Assembly: GCF_011300455.1 (NCBI RefSeq)
Contig: NZ_CP049869.1
Span: forward strand, 434,001 to 498,000
DNA: 64,000 nucleotides
Reading direction: 5' to 3'
Source: Sphingomonas piscis
GTDB taxonomy: Bacteria > Pseudomonadota > Alphaproteobacteria > Sphingomonadales > Sphingomonadaceae
Part shown: in pieces, positions 52,388 to 61,299 of the stretch
Numbering within the stretch: the stretch's first letter is position 1
How the letters are laid out: every line of letters begins with the position of its first letter
Notes under the pieces: model-generated
Database searches by the model: none
Told to the model about the DNA's origin: nothing
What the model saw: only the letters and a program-made list of their open reading frames with translations
Program-made: the position numbers and the translations under genes

Positions 52388-53725
52388 ATGCGTAATTCAG
52401 TTCTGCTCGCCGCCACCGCGGCCACCGCTTCGCTCGTCCTGAGCGCGGCAGCTTCGGCTCAACCGATCACCAATGTTGTTCAACCGGCGAAAGGGCCCGC
52501 AGCAATGAATTCCAACGCCATCGCCGAAGCGGTCCGCGACGCCGTGAAGAGCAATTACGTACTTGCCGACAAGGTGCCGCTGGTGACGGCTGCGCTGGAC
52601 AAGGGCATCGCGGAAGGCCGCTACCAGGGTCTGGAAGGCGGCACGCTGGCCGAGCGCTTGAACCAGGACCTTGCCGCTGCAGCGCACGACAAGCATCTCT
52701 CCATCAGCTTCGATCCCGTCCACGCCGCCATGCTGAAGGGCCCGATGAGCGACGAGATTACCGAGGGGCCGGAGTGGGAGCGGATGGCCCGTGGCATGAA
52801 CCACGGCATTGCCGAGCTGCGCCTGATGGACGGGAATGTCCGCTACATGAATCTCGTCGGCTTCGCCTGGACCGGAGCCAAGTCCGCCGCCGCCATCGAC
52901 AATGCGATGCGCTTCCTAGCGGATGGGGACGCAGCCGTGATCGACCTTCGGTACAACGGCGGCGGCAGCCCCAAGGCGATCCAATATCTTTTCAGCCACT
53001 TCGTCGCAGCGAACAAGCCGCTGATGACCTTCTACTTCGGGGGCGGCAAGGCAGTGGAGCGCGACCTTTCGTTGGCCAAGCTACCGGCCGGCCGGATGAA
53101 GGGTAAGCCGCTCTACATTCTCACCAGCAACCGGAGCATTTCGGCGGCGGAGGCCTTTGCTGCACTGGTGAAGGATTATGGTGTCGGCGACATCGTCGGA
53201 GAAACCACCGCCGGCGCGGCCTATCGCAACAGCTACTTCCCGATTGCCGGTCAATATATGTTGAGCGTCTCGGTCGCGCGTGGCGAGGTCGGCCCGTCCA
53301 GGGTAGATTGGGAAGGAACGGGCATCGCCCCGACGATCAAGGCGAACGCCGACGATGCGCTGGACATGGCGCACATGGCGGCGCTCGAAAAGCTCGGCGC
53401 AACGGCCGCTGGACCGGAGAAGGCGATGATGCTTGCGAAGGCTGCGGTGCTGAAGGCCAAGCTGTCGCCAGTCAAGGCGGCCCATGATCTCCCCGCTTAC
53501 GTGGGCCGGTATCAGGATCGTGCAGTCACCGTCGACAAGGATGCCCTTTACAGCCAGCGCACCGGTGGCCCCCGCACGCGCCTGCTGGCCGTCGGCGGCG
53601 ACGCGTTCATCATGGAATCCGATCCTTTGACGCGCGTCGAATATGTCGTCGCTGACGGCAAAGCAGTCAGCATGGAGGTGATCCGTGCCGACGGCTCCCG
53701 TCAGAAGCAGCCGCGTACCGACTAA
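52388..53725 (+). CDS. S41 family peptidase (IRBP-like)
   Basis: 445-aa exported serine peptidase-like protein. Signal peptide (cut near AASAQ); N-terminal helical domain (KSNYVLADKVPLVTAALDKGI), then core AAVIDLRYNGGGSPKAIQYLFSHF, nucleophile region SNRSISAAEAFA (Ser before the first Ala pair), GETTAGAAYRN. A PDZ domain is not apparent, matching the IRBP-like branch (as in N-terminal-domain S41). ATG 52388 with AGGGG upstream. Converges with radA, 7 nt apart. Confidence 0.88.
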   Translation: MRNSVLLAATAATASLVLSAAASAQPITNVVQPAKGPAAMNSNAIAEAVRDAVKSNYVLADKVPLVTAALDKGIAEGRYQGLEGGTLAERLNQDLAAAAHDKHLSISFDPVHAAMLKGPMSDEITEGPEWERMARGMNHGIAELRLMDGNVRYMNLVGFAWTGAKSAAAIDNAMRFLADGDAAVIDLRYNGGGSPKAIQYLFSHFVAANKPLMTFYFGGGKAVERDLSLAKLPAGRMKGKPLYILTSNRSISAAEAFAALVKDYGVGDIVGETTAGAAYRNSYFPIAGQYMLSVSVARGEVGPSRVDWEGTGIAPTIKANADDALDMAHMAALEKLGATAAGPEKAMMLAKAAVLKAKLSPVKAAHDLPAYVGRYQDRAVTVDKDALYSQRTGGPRTRLLAVGGDAFIMESDPLTRVEYVVADGKAVSMEVIRADGSRQKQPRTD

Positions 53726-53732
53726 GCGCGCG

Positions 53733-55100
53733 TCAGCGGCCGAGGATCTGGTCGACCAAGGCGCGAAGGTTCGGCATCTCCGCTATGCGGATGCCGTCTG
53801 AAGCCTTCGCGCCCTTGGGCACCCAGGCTCTTTCGAACCCGAGCTTCGCCGCTTCCTTGAGGCGGAGCGGCGAATGCGCCACCGGCCGCACCTCGCCCGA
53901 CAGTGCAATCTCACCAAGGACGATGCAGTCGTTGGGGATCGGCCGTTCCGACAGCGCGGAAACCAAAGCAGCCGCGACGGCCAGGTCGGCGGCGGGATCG
54001 CTTAGGCGGTAACCGCCGGCGACGTTGAGGTAGACCTCCGCGGTTGCAAAGCTGAGGCCGCAACGCGCCTCCAGTACTGCCAGCACCATCGCCAGTCGTC
54101 CGCCGTCCCAACCGACGGCAGCGCGGCGGGGGGTGGCACCGCTGGCCAACCTGACCACCAGTGCCTGTATCTCGACCAGAACTGGCCGGCTGCCCTCGAT
54201 GGCAGGAAAGACGCTGGTGCCGCTCACCGGCTCACCGCGCTGTGTAAGGAACAGCGCCGACGGGTTTGGGACTTCGGCAAGCCCCTGCCCTTCCATGGCG
54301 AAGACGCCGATCTCGTCGGTGCCGCCGAAGCGGTTCTTGATCGCGCGCAGGATCCGGTACTGGTGGCTGCGCTCGCCTTCGAAGCTCAGCACCGTGTCGA
54401 CCATATGCTCCAGCACACGGGGACCGGCGATGGTGCCGTCCTTGGTGACATGGCCCACCAGGATCGCCGCGGTGCCGCGCTCCTTGGCGAAGCGGACCAG
54501 TTCCTGGGCGGAGGCGCGCACCTGGCTGACCGTCCCCGGCGCGCCTTCGATCAGGTCCGAATGCATGGTCTGGATGGAATCGATGATCAGCAGCGCCGGC
54601 GGCGTGCCCTCGCCCATCGTCGTCAGGATGTCGCGGACGGACGTCGCCGAGGCGAGCCGCACCGGCGCCTGCCCCAATCCCAGCCGAACCGCCCGCAGCC
54701 GCACCTGCTCCGCCGACTCCTCGCCGGACACGTAGACGACGTCGTTGCCGTTGCTGGCCAGCTTGGCTGCAACCTGAAGTAGCAGGGTCGACTTGCCGAT
54801 GCCCGGGTCGCCGCCGACCAGCATCGCCGAGCCGACAACGATGCCGCCACCGACCGCCCGGTCAAACTCCGGGATCCCGCTCGGCAGCCGATCGGGCAAC
54901 GCAACCGGGCTGTCGAGTCCAACGAGCTGGATCGCTCGGCCGCCGCCCTGAAGATTGTGCTTGGCGGCGAAGATATTGGACACATCAGCCGCTTCTTGAA
55001 CCAACGTGTTCCATTCGGAGCAGTCGCCGCACTGGCCCTGCCAGCGGCTGCTGACCGAACCGCAAGATTGGCAGACATAACGGGATTTCGGCTTCGCCAT
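53733..55100 (-). CDS. radA: DNA repair protein RadA (Sms)
   Basis: 455-aa RecA-like helicase/recombination mediator. Zinc ribbon Cys10, 13, 24, 27 (CQSCG, CGDC); Walker A GDPGIGKS (97-104); Walker B region ALLIIDSIQ; RadA-specific KNRFG motif followed by GGTDEIGVF; C-terminal Lon-like domain (VGWDGGRLAMVLAVLEA..CIVLGEIALSGEVRPV). ATG 55100. It is the normal alphaproteobacterial partner of cvpA, though an S41 gene separates them here. Confidence 0.95.
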   Translation of the reverse strand: MAKPKSRYVCQSCGSVSSRWQGQCGDCSEWNTLVQEAADVSNIFAAKHNLQGGGRAIQLVGLDSPVALPDRLPSGIPEFDRAVGGGIVVGSAMLVGGDPGIGKSTLLLQVAAKLASNGNDVVYVSGEESAEQVRLRAVRLGLGQAPVRLASATSVRDILTTMGEGTPPALLIIDSIQTMHSDLIEGAPGTVSQVRASAQELVRFAKERGTAAILVGHVTKDGTIAGPRVLEHMVDTVLSFEGERSHQYRILRAIKNRFGGTDEIGVFAMEGQGLAEVPNPSALFLTQRGEPVSGTSVFPAIEGSRPVLVEIQALVVRLASGATPRRAAVGWDGGRLAMVLAVLEARCGLSFATAEVYLNVAGGYRLSDPAADLAVAAALVSALSERPIPNDCIVLGEIALSGEVRPVAHSPLRLKEAAKLGFERAWVPKGAKASDGIRIAEMPNLRALVDQILGR

Positions 55101-55189
55101 GGTTCGGCTGGTCTAAAGCCTATGGCGAACGGCGCAACAGCCGGCGGCGCGCCGCGTTAACGCAGGTCAACCCTCAGGAGTGATCGACC

Positions 55190-56074
55190 ATGCCCTATGC
55201 CAAGGCCAAAGACGGGACCATGCTTTATTATAAGGATTGGGGCCGCGGTCACCCGATCGTCCTGATGCACGGCTGGCCCCTGACCGGCGACACGTGGGAC
55301 GATGCCGCCGTGCGACTGGGGGAGGAAGGCCACCGGCTGATCATTCCCGACCGGCGCGGCTTCGGTCGGTCGGACCAGCCGTGGGACGGCTATGACTATG
55401 ACACATTCTCCGACGACGTCGCCGCCATCCTCGAGGATGCGGGCATCAGCGAGCCGGTAGGCATTGTCGGTTTTTCCATGGGCGGCGGCGAAGTTGCGCG
55501 TTTCGTGTCTCGCCAGGGCAAGGGACGGGTCAGCCATGCCGCGCTGATCAGCTCCGTAGTGCCGCATGTCGTCCAGTCGGACTTCAACCCGGACGGCGTT
55601 CCGCAGGAACAGCTCGACGCGATCACTGCCGAGCTGAAGAAGGATCGCGCCGGCTTCATGACCACCTTCCTAAAGCAATTTTACGGGGTCGGCTTCATGA
55701 CGTCGTCCGTTTCGGACGAGGTGGTGGAGAACAGCCATCGCCAGGCAATGATGGCGGGCGCCCGGCCGACACTCGCCGCGGCGCAGGCATGGGCGACCAC
55801 GGACTTCCGTCCCGACCTGCCAGCGTTCGAGGGCATCCCGACCCTCATTATTCATGGTACGGCGGACAAGAATGTGCCGATCGACGCCACTGGCCGAGTG
55901 GCTGCCAAGCTGATCCCGCATGCGGACTTCCTGGAGTATGACGGCAGCCCGCACGGCGTTTTCGAGACGGACAAGGAGCGGCTGATCAACGATCTGCTGG
56001 AATTCTTCGGCACGGGCCGCGCTGCCGAAGCCGATCAGCGCAGTGCCATTCCCCTCAACGAAACTACCCTTTGA
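55190..56074 (+). CDS. Alpha/beta hydrolase (haloperoxidase-like)
   Basis: 294-aa alpha/beta-hydrolase. Oxyanion strand VLMHGWPLTGDTW, nucleophile elbow GFSMGG (Ser), acid Asp in HGTADKNVPID, His in DGSPHGVF: a full triad. It resembles cofactor-free haloperoxidase/esterases (GFGRSDQPWDGYDYDTFSDD). ATG 55190 with AGGAG upstream. The stop overlaps a TTG of the MFS gene frame by 3 nt, so they may be co-translated. Substrate unknown; a carboxylester or peracid is likely. Confidence 0.88.
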   Translation: MPYAKAKDGTMLYYKDWGRGHPIVLMHGWPLTGDTWDDAAVRLGEEGHRLIIPDRRGFGRSDQPWDGYDYDTFSDDVAAILEDAGISEPVGIVGFSMGGGEVARFVSRQGKGRVSHAALISSVVPHVVQSDFNPDGVPQEQLDAITAELKKDRAGFMTTFLKQFYGVGFMTSSVSDEVVENSHRQAMMAGARPTLAAAQAWATTDFRPDLPAFEGIPTLIIHGTADKNVPIDATGRVAAKLIPHADFLEYDGSPHGVFETDKERLINDLLEFFGTGRAAEADQRSAIPLNETTL

Positions 56075-56139
56075 GCAACCGGCGGCAACCGGTTCGCCGC
56101 CGGTTGCCGCCTCGCACACCGAGGGCTAGGGCGCGCGTC

Positions 56140-57417
56140 GTGAGTCTCCTGCCCGAACCTCTGCGCCTCCCGAATTATCGCGCTTACTGGCTGGCTAGGC
56201 TGGCAAGCACGATCGCCCAGATGTCGATGGTCATCGTCATCGGCTGGCAGGTGTACGACATCTCCCGCCGGACGATGGAAATCGATGACGCGGCGTTCCA
56301 GCTCGGAATGATCGGGCTGGTCCAGTTCGTTCCTCTATTCATCCTGACGCCCGTCAGCGGTTGGGCGGCGGACAGGTTCGACCGGCGCTGGATCGGGCGC
56401 GCAGTCCTGTGCCTGGAACTGGCCTGCGCTTTGGTTCTCTTCGCCGCGACTTGGAGCGGCCACATCTCGCTGCCGATCCTGTTCACCGTCGCCGCCGTGC
56501 TCGGAGTTGCGCGGGCCTTCGCAGGACCGGCGTTCGGCGCCCTTGCACCCAATCTCGTCCCCCGCGACATGCTCCCGCGTGCCATCGCGCTGAGCTCGAC
56601 CGCCTGGCAAACAGGTGCAATCATCGGCCCGGCGCTCGGCGGCCTTTTGTACGACATCACCCCGCACCTGTCCTACGGCGTGAGTGGTGCATTGTTCGCC
56701 TTCTCCGCTGCCTGCCTGTTCACCATCGGCCGGGTTCAACGGACCGCGATCCAGCCCGGAAGTCCCTTGAAGCGCATGGGCGAGGGCCTGTCGTATATCG
56801 GTCGCAACCGGATGGTGCTGGGCGCCATCACGCTCGACTTGTTTGCCGTCCTGCTTGGCGGCGCGGTGGCAATGCTTCCGGTCTACGCTCGCGACATTCT
56901 CCATGTCGGTGCCCAGGGGCTTGGCCCGTTGCGCGCCGCCCCCGCACTCGGCGCGACGCTGACCGCCATCTTCTTCTCGGTCCGACCGCTCAAGACGGAA
57001 GTCGGAGTGAAGATGTTGACCGCCGTTGGTGTGTTCGGCGCCGCCACCGCGGCCTTCGGCTGGTCCACCTCCTACGCCTTTTCGTTGGCTATGCTGGCAC
57101 TGCTTGGCGCCGCCGACATGTTCTCGGTCTACATCCGGCAGTCATTGATCCAGCTCCACACACCGGACGAAATGCGCGGCCGGGTCAGCGCGGCCTCCAC
57201 CCTCGCCATTTCGGCGTCCAATGAGCTTGGCGAAGCGCGAAGCGGTTTCGTGGCAGCCTGGCTGGGACCGGTCGCCGCGACGGTCGGCGGCGGGATCGCG
57301 GCCATTGCGGTCACCGTGCTATGGACGCTCTGGTTTCCCGAGCTCCGCCGGGCTCGGACCTTCGATCCTCCCGAACCGGCACCCGAAAAGCCACCGGTAG
57401 CGGCAGGAAGCGTATAG
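56140..57417 (+). CDS. MFS transporter (MFS_3/EntS-like)
   Basis: 425 aa from GTG 56140, preceded by AGGG; a TTG at 56071 overlapping the hydrolase stop would add 23 Arg/Pro-rich residues and cannot be excluded. About 12 transmembrane helices. Family marks: NYRAYWLARLASTIAQMSMVIVIGWQVYD, GWAADRFDRRWIGR, AIALSSTAWQTGAIIGPALGGLLYD. Related to the EntS/MFS_3 group, which exports siderophores and other small molecules. Downstream of the hydrolase on the same strand. Confidence 0.85.
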   Translation: MSLLPEPLRLPNYRAYWLARLASTIAQMSMVIVIGWQVYDISRRTMEIDDAAFQLGMIGLVQFVPLFILTPVSGWAADRFDRRWIGRAVLCLELACALVLFAATWSGHISLPILFTVAAVLGVARAFAGPAFGALAPNLVPRDMLPRAIALSSTAWQTGAIIGPALGGLLYDITPHLSYGVSGALFAFSAACLFTIGRVQRTAIQPGSPLKRMGEGLSYIGRNRMVLGAITLDLFAVLLGGAVAMLPVYARDILHVGAQGLGPLRAAPALGATLTAIFFSVRPLKTEVGVKMLTAVGVFGAATAAFGWSTSYAFSLAMLALLGAADMFSVYIRQSLIQLHTPDEMRGRVSAASTLAISASNELGEARSGFVAAWLGPVAATVGGGIAAIAVTVLWTLWFPELRRARTFDPPEPAPEKPPVAAGSV

Positions 57418-57504
57418 GTTGGCTTGCAACATCCGGAAGAATAAGTGAAAGCGTATAGTCGAGTTTACAGCTAGACTTCTCTTGAGAACGCCAAGGAGAG
57501 AAAC

Positions 57505-58431
57505 ATGAAGGCAGCATCGGTCCTGGAGACCATCGGCAACACCGCCCACATCCGCGTCAACCGCCTGTTCGGCGACAATGAAGTCTGGATAAAGTCGGAG
57601 CGGGCCAACCCCGGCGGGTCGGTCAAGGACCGTATCGCCTTGGCGATGATCGAGGACGCGGAACGCTCCGGCAAGCTGAAGCCGGGCGGAACGATCGTCG
57701 AGCCCACCTCGGGCAACACGGGTATCGGCCTTGCGCTGGTTGCAGCGGTGAAGGGCTACAAGCTGACCCTCGTCATGCCCGAAAGCATGAGCATCGAGCG
57801 TCGGCGCCTGATGCTGGCCTACGGCGCAAGCTTCGACCTCACCCCGCGCGAAAAGGGAATGAAGGGCGCGATCGCTCGCGCCGAGGAGATCGTCGCCTCG
57901 ACCGAAGGCGCCTGGATGCCGCAGCAGTTTGAGAATCCGGCGAACGTCGAAGTGCACCGCCGCACCACCGCGCAGGAAATCCTCAACGACTTCCGCGACG
58001 CGCCCATCGACATCCTAATCACCGGCGTCGGAACCGGGGGGCACATCACGGCATGCGCCGAGGTGCTGAAAAAGGAATGGCCGGCCCTTCAGGTTTTCGC
58101 GGTCGAGCCGACCTTGTCACCGGTCATCTCGGGCGGTCAGCCGGGCCCCCACCCGATCCAGGGCATCGGCGCAGGCTTCATTCCCGCCAACCTCGATGTG
58201 TCGGTGCTTGACGGCACCATTCAGGTCGACCCCAACGACGCCAAGGAATATGCCCGGCGCTCGGCCCGTGAGGAGGGCCTGCTTGTCGGAATCAGCTCCG
58301 GCGCGACCCTTGCCGCTATCGCGCAAAAGCTCGCCGAAGTCGGTGCGGGAAAGCGTGTCCTTGGCTTCAATTACGACACCGGCGAACGCTATTTGTCGGT
58401 TCCGGAATTTCTTCCCGAACAAACAAGCTAA
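57505..58431 (+). CDS. cysK: Cysteine synthase A
   Basis: PLP enzyme making cysteine from O-acetylserine and sulphide; 308 aa. PLP lysine Lys41 in NPGGSVKDR, the substrate loop TSGNTG, and the PLP-phosphate loop [10 protein letters not shown]-terminal [13 protein letters not shown] 57505 with AGGAG upstream. It stands alone between an MFS transporter and a GGDEF-EAL gene. Confidence 0.94.
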   Translation: MKAASVLETIGNTAHIRVNRLFGDNEVWIKSERANPGGSVKDRIALAMIEDAERSGKLKPGGTIVEPTSGNTGIGLALVAAVKGYKLTLVMPESMSIERRRLMLAYGASFDLTPREKGMKGAIARAEEIVASTEGAWMPQQFENPANVEVHRRTTAQEILNDFRDAPIDILITGVGTGGHITACAEVLKKEWPALQVFAVEPTLSPVISGGQPGPHPIQGIGAGFIPANLDVSVLDGTIQVDPNDAKEYARRSAREEGLLVGISSGATLAAIAQKLAEVGAGKRVLGFNYDTGERYLSVPEFLPEQTS

Positions 58432-58533
58432 ATAGCGCAGTAACCCTATCGGTCGCGCGGCTGTTAACCTCGCCGCGCTTAACATCCCCCTGAGGTGGCT
58501 TGTGCGTGCCTGCAAGCCGCCGCTGGGGATGAG

Positions 58534-61206
58534 ATGCGTAGATCAAGATTTGCAAAGGCCATTGAATCGAGTTCCGCGGCACCGGAGCGCGTGTCGATCA
58601 GCCAATCCTTATGGTTTGACCTGACCAGCCCCGAGCGGATCGAGGATGAGGTTGTCGCCGAGTGGCGGAGCGCCGGGCTGAACCACGCGCCAGCGCTCCT
58701 GTTCGCGACTCACCTGCTCCTCCTGTTTGCCTATTTCGGCATTCATCCCGCCCCTTGGGGCACATCTGCTGCGACGACTGCCCTGATTCCGGCTGGCTTG
58801 GCCTTGTTGCTGGACGCTGTTGCAATCGTGGGCATCTGGCTCCGGTCGCGAACGGAGATTGCTGCTCATTCGGTGATCCGGCTGCTGTTCGGCTATCTTG
58901 CGATTTCAGGTGCGCTTTGGCTGCTGTTTGCATCGTTGACGGCGCAGAGCGGCGAAGTTGCGCTGGCGTTCGGACTGGTTGGTGCCGGCCTTGCTGCCAC
59001 GGGGGTGGTATCGGTTAACTCGCCGCCGCTGGCGATTGCCAATGCGCTCGTTGCATGCGGCGCGGCTTTCATGTTCGCCGATACCTTTGCCGGCGGTGCG
59101 CGGATGGCGGGGTTTTCGATCCTGCTGGTCATCTACAGCATCGCAGGGGCGCGAACCTCCATCGTCATCGAACGGCGCCGTCAGCAGCTGGACAACGAGG
59201 CGCGCAAGGCGACCCGCTTCGTCGACGAATTCGAAAATAGCGGCCAGGGCTGGTTCTGGGAAACCAACGCGGAGGGGACCCTTTCCTACGTGTCCCAGCA
59301 GCTGGCAGACGATTTTCAGTGCCAGCCGTCCGATCTCCTCGGCCGCCAGTTCACGGACCTCATGTCGGTGGATAATGAGGATCGGGAAGAGCGCAAGACC
59401 CTCGGCTTCCACCTGTCCGCTCGTTTCCCATTTTCCGATGTCGTGGTTCGCGCCGCAAGTGACCAGGACATCCACTGGTCCCTGTCGGGCAATCCAATCT
59501 TCGACGAGCGTGGCCGCTTCCTGGGTTTCCGGGGCATCGGCACCGACCTGACGGAGCAGCGCCGTTCGGAGCAGGAAATCACCCGCCTTGCCCGCTTCGA
59601 TTCGCTGACCGGGCTGCCCAATCGGGCGATGATGCGCCAGACTTTGGAAGAAGCGCTCAAGAATGCCGCCCGCCGCCAGAAGGGCTGCGCCCTGTTCCTG
59701 ATCGATCTCGACCGATTCAAGAACGTTAATGACACGCTGGGCCATCCGGTGGGCGACGCACTGCTTCGCCAGGTTGCGCAACGCCTGACCTCCGTGATGG
59801 GCGATCATGGCCAGATCGGCCGGCTCGGCGGCGACGAGTTCAAGGCGGTGCTGCCCGGAACCGTCGACCTCGGCCTCTTGGAGTCGCTTGCCCGAACCCT
59901 GATCGAGCAGGTGTCGCGCCCTTACATGATCGAGGGCCATAAGGTAACGATCGGCGCCTCGGTCGGCGTCGCTATCGGCGATCCTGGCCGCACCGGCGCC
60001 GACGCGCTGGTGCGCAATGCCGACCTTGCACTCTACGCCGCGAAGGGCGACGGGCGGGGCAAGCACAAGATCTACGAACCCTCGATGCACAGCGAGGCAA
60101 GCGACCGCCAGGTCCTCGAGAATGATCTTCGACAGGCGCTCGACCGGGATGAACTGTGGGTGGCATATCAGCCCGTGGTTCACGCCTCGACGGAGCAGGT
60201 CTGCGGCTTTGAAGCGCTGGTCCGCTGGAACCACCCCGTTCGTGGCCCCATCTCGCCCGCCAAATTCATCCCGCTCGCGGAAGAGTGCGGCATGATCCCG
60301 AAAATCGGCAAATTCGTGCTTCAGGCCGCCCTCAAGGAGGCGGCCGCGTGGCCCGACCATGTCCGCATCGCCGTCAATTTGTCGCCGATCCAGTTCAACG
60401 ATCCGGGCATTGCGGAAATGGTGGGGACGTTGTTGAAAGAGAGCGGTGTCCGGTCGCAGCGTCTGGAACTGGAGCTGACCGAAGGCGTGTTCCTGTCCGA
60501 AGGGGCATTGACGGACGAAACGTTCGCCAAGCTCAAGGAAGTCGGAGTTCGCCTCGCACTCGACGACTTTGGCACCGGCTACAGCTCGTTGGGCTATCTG
60601 AAGAAGGCGCCGTTCGACAAGATCAAGATCGACCAGAGCTTCGTCCGCGGCGCCGCGTCGAAGACCAACCGCAACAGCGCCATCATCCGCGCCATCGTCA
60701 CCCTTGCCGAGACGCTCGGAATGGACACCACGGCGGAGGGGGTCGAGACCCATGACGACCTCAACCTCATTCGCGAACTCGGCTGCAGCCAAATCCAGGG
60801 CTATATCTTCGGCAAGCCGATGCCCGGCGAGGATGCCCGCGCTCTCGCCAACCTCTCAGTGGTGGAGGCAGACGGCTACCAGACCAGCCGCGAACCGCGT
60901 CAGCGCTTGATGCGCCGCGCCATCGCCCAAATCGGGCATCGCAAGGTCGAGATACGGTTGCGGAATATCTCGTCTGGTGGCGCGCTCGTCGATAGTGATG
61001 CGGCGGTGGCGCCTGGCACTAGCCTCACCGTCGACATCGTCGGCGTTGGTCCGGTCGTCGGGGAAGTTCGCTGGGCCCAGAAGGGCAAATTCGGCCTGGA
61101 GTTCGCCGAGCAATTCGACCTCAGCCGCCTTGCACCCAAGAAGGAGCAAAAGAACGAGACGTCGATTCTCCGCCCCTGGTATGTCGAACAAAAGGTCGGC
61201 ACCTGA
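58534..61206 (+). CDS. Membrane PAS-GGDEF-EAL-PilZ cyclic-di-GMP protein
   Basis: 890 aa from ATG 58534 (GGGGA upstream; GTG 58495 would add 13). Six or so transmembrane helices (about residues 50-210), then a PAS domain (GWFWETNAEGTLSYVSQQL), GGDEF domain with intact GGDEF (432-436), EAL domain with intact EAL (560-562) and DDFGTGYSSLGYL, then a C-terminal PilZ domain (NISSGGALVDS). Both synthase and phosphodiesterase motifs look active; PilZ would bind c-di-GMP. PilZ at the end of a dual enzyme suggests product feedback. Likely controls motility or biofilm. Confidence 0.92.
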   Translation: MRRSRFAKAIESSSAAPERVSISQSLWFDLTSPERIEDEVVAEWRSAGLNHAPALLFATHLLLLFAYFGIHPAPWGTSAATTALIPAGLALLLDAVAIVGIWLRSRTEIAAHSVIRLLFGYLAISGALWLLFASLTAQSGEVALAFGLVGAGLAATGVVSVNSPPLAIANALVACGAAFMFADTFAGGARMAGFSILLVIYSIAGARTSIVIERRRQQLDNEARKATRFVDEFENSGQGWFWETNAEGTLSYVSQQLADDFQCQPSDLLGRQFTDLMSVDNEDREERKTLGFHLSARFPFSDVVVRAASDQDIHWSLSGNPIFDERGRFLGFRGIGTDLTEQRRSEQEITRLARFDSLTGLPNRAMMRQTLEEALKNAARRQKGCALFLIDLDRFKNVNDTLGHPVGDALLRQVAQRLTSVMGDHGQIGRLGGDEFKAVLPGTVDLGLLESLARTLIEQVSRPYMIEGHKVTIGASVGVAIGDPGRTGADALVRNADLALYAAKGDGRGKHKIYEPSMHSEASDRQVLENDLRQALDRDELWVAYQPVVHASTEQVCGFEALVRWNHPVRGPISPAKFIPLAEECGMIPKIGKFVLQAALKEAAAWPDHVRIAVNLSPIQFNDPGIAEMVGTLLKESGVRSQRLELELTEGVFLSEGALTDETFAKLKEVGVRLALDDFGTGYSSLGYLKKAPFDKIKIDQSFVRGAASKTNRNSAIIRAIVTLAETLGMDTTAEGVETHDDLNLIRELGCSQIQGYIFGKPMPGEDARALANLSVVEADGYQTSREPRQRLMRRAIAQIGHRKVEIRLRNISSGGALVDSDAAVAPGTSLTVDIVGVGPVVGEVRWAQKGKFGLEFAEQFDLSRLAPKKEQKNETSILRPWYVEQKVGT

Positions 61207-61299
61207 CCCACTGACCGGTCGCGCTGACGCATCGAACCGCGACAAACGGGAAAGCGGCTCCTATATGACCGTCCTATTGCAGCGCGCGGGACTCGGGAC

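Noticed and set aside
58906..60792. A 628-codon minus-strand frame
   Set aside because: It lies opposite the GGDEF-EAL domains, which carry clear catalytic motifs. No domain in the antisense frame.
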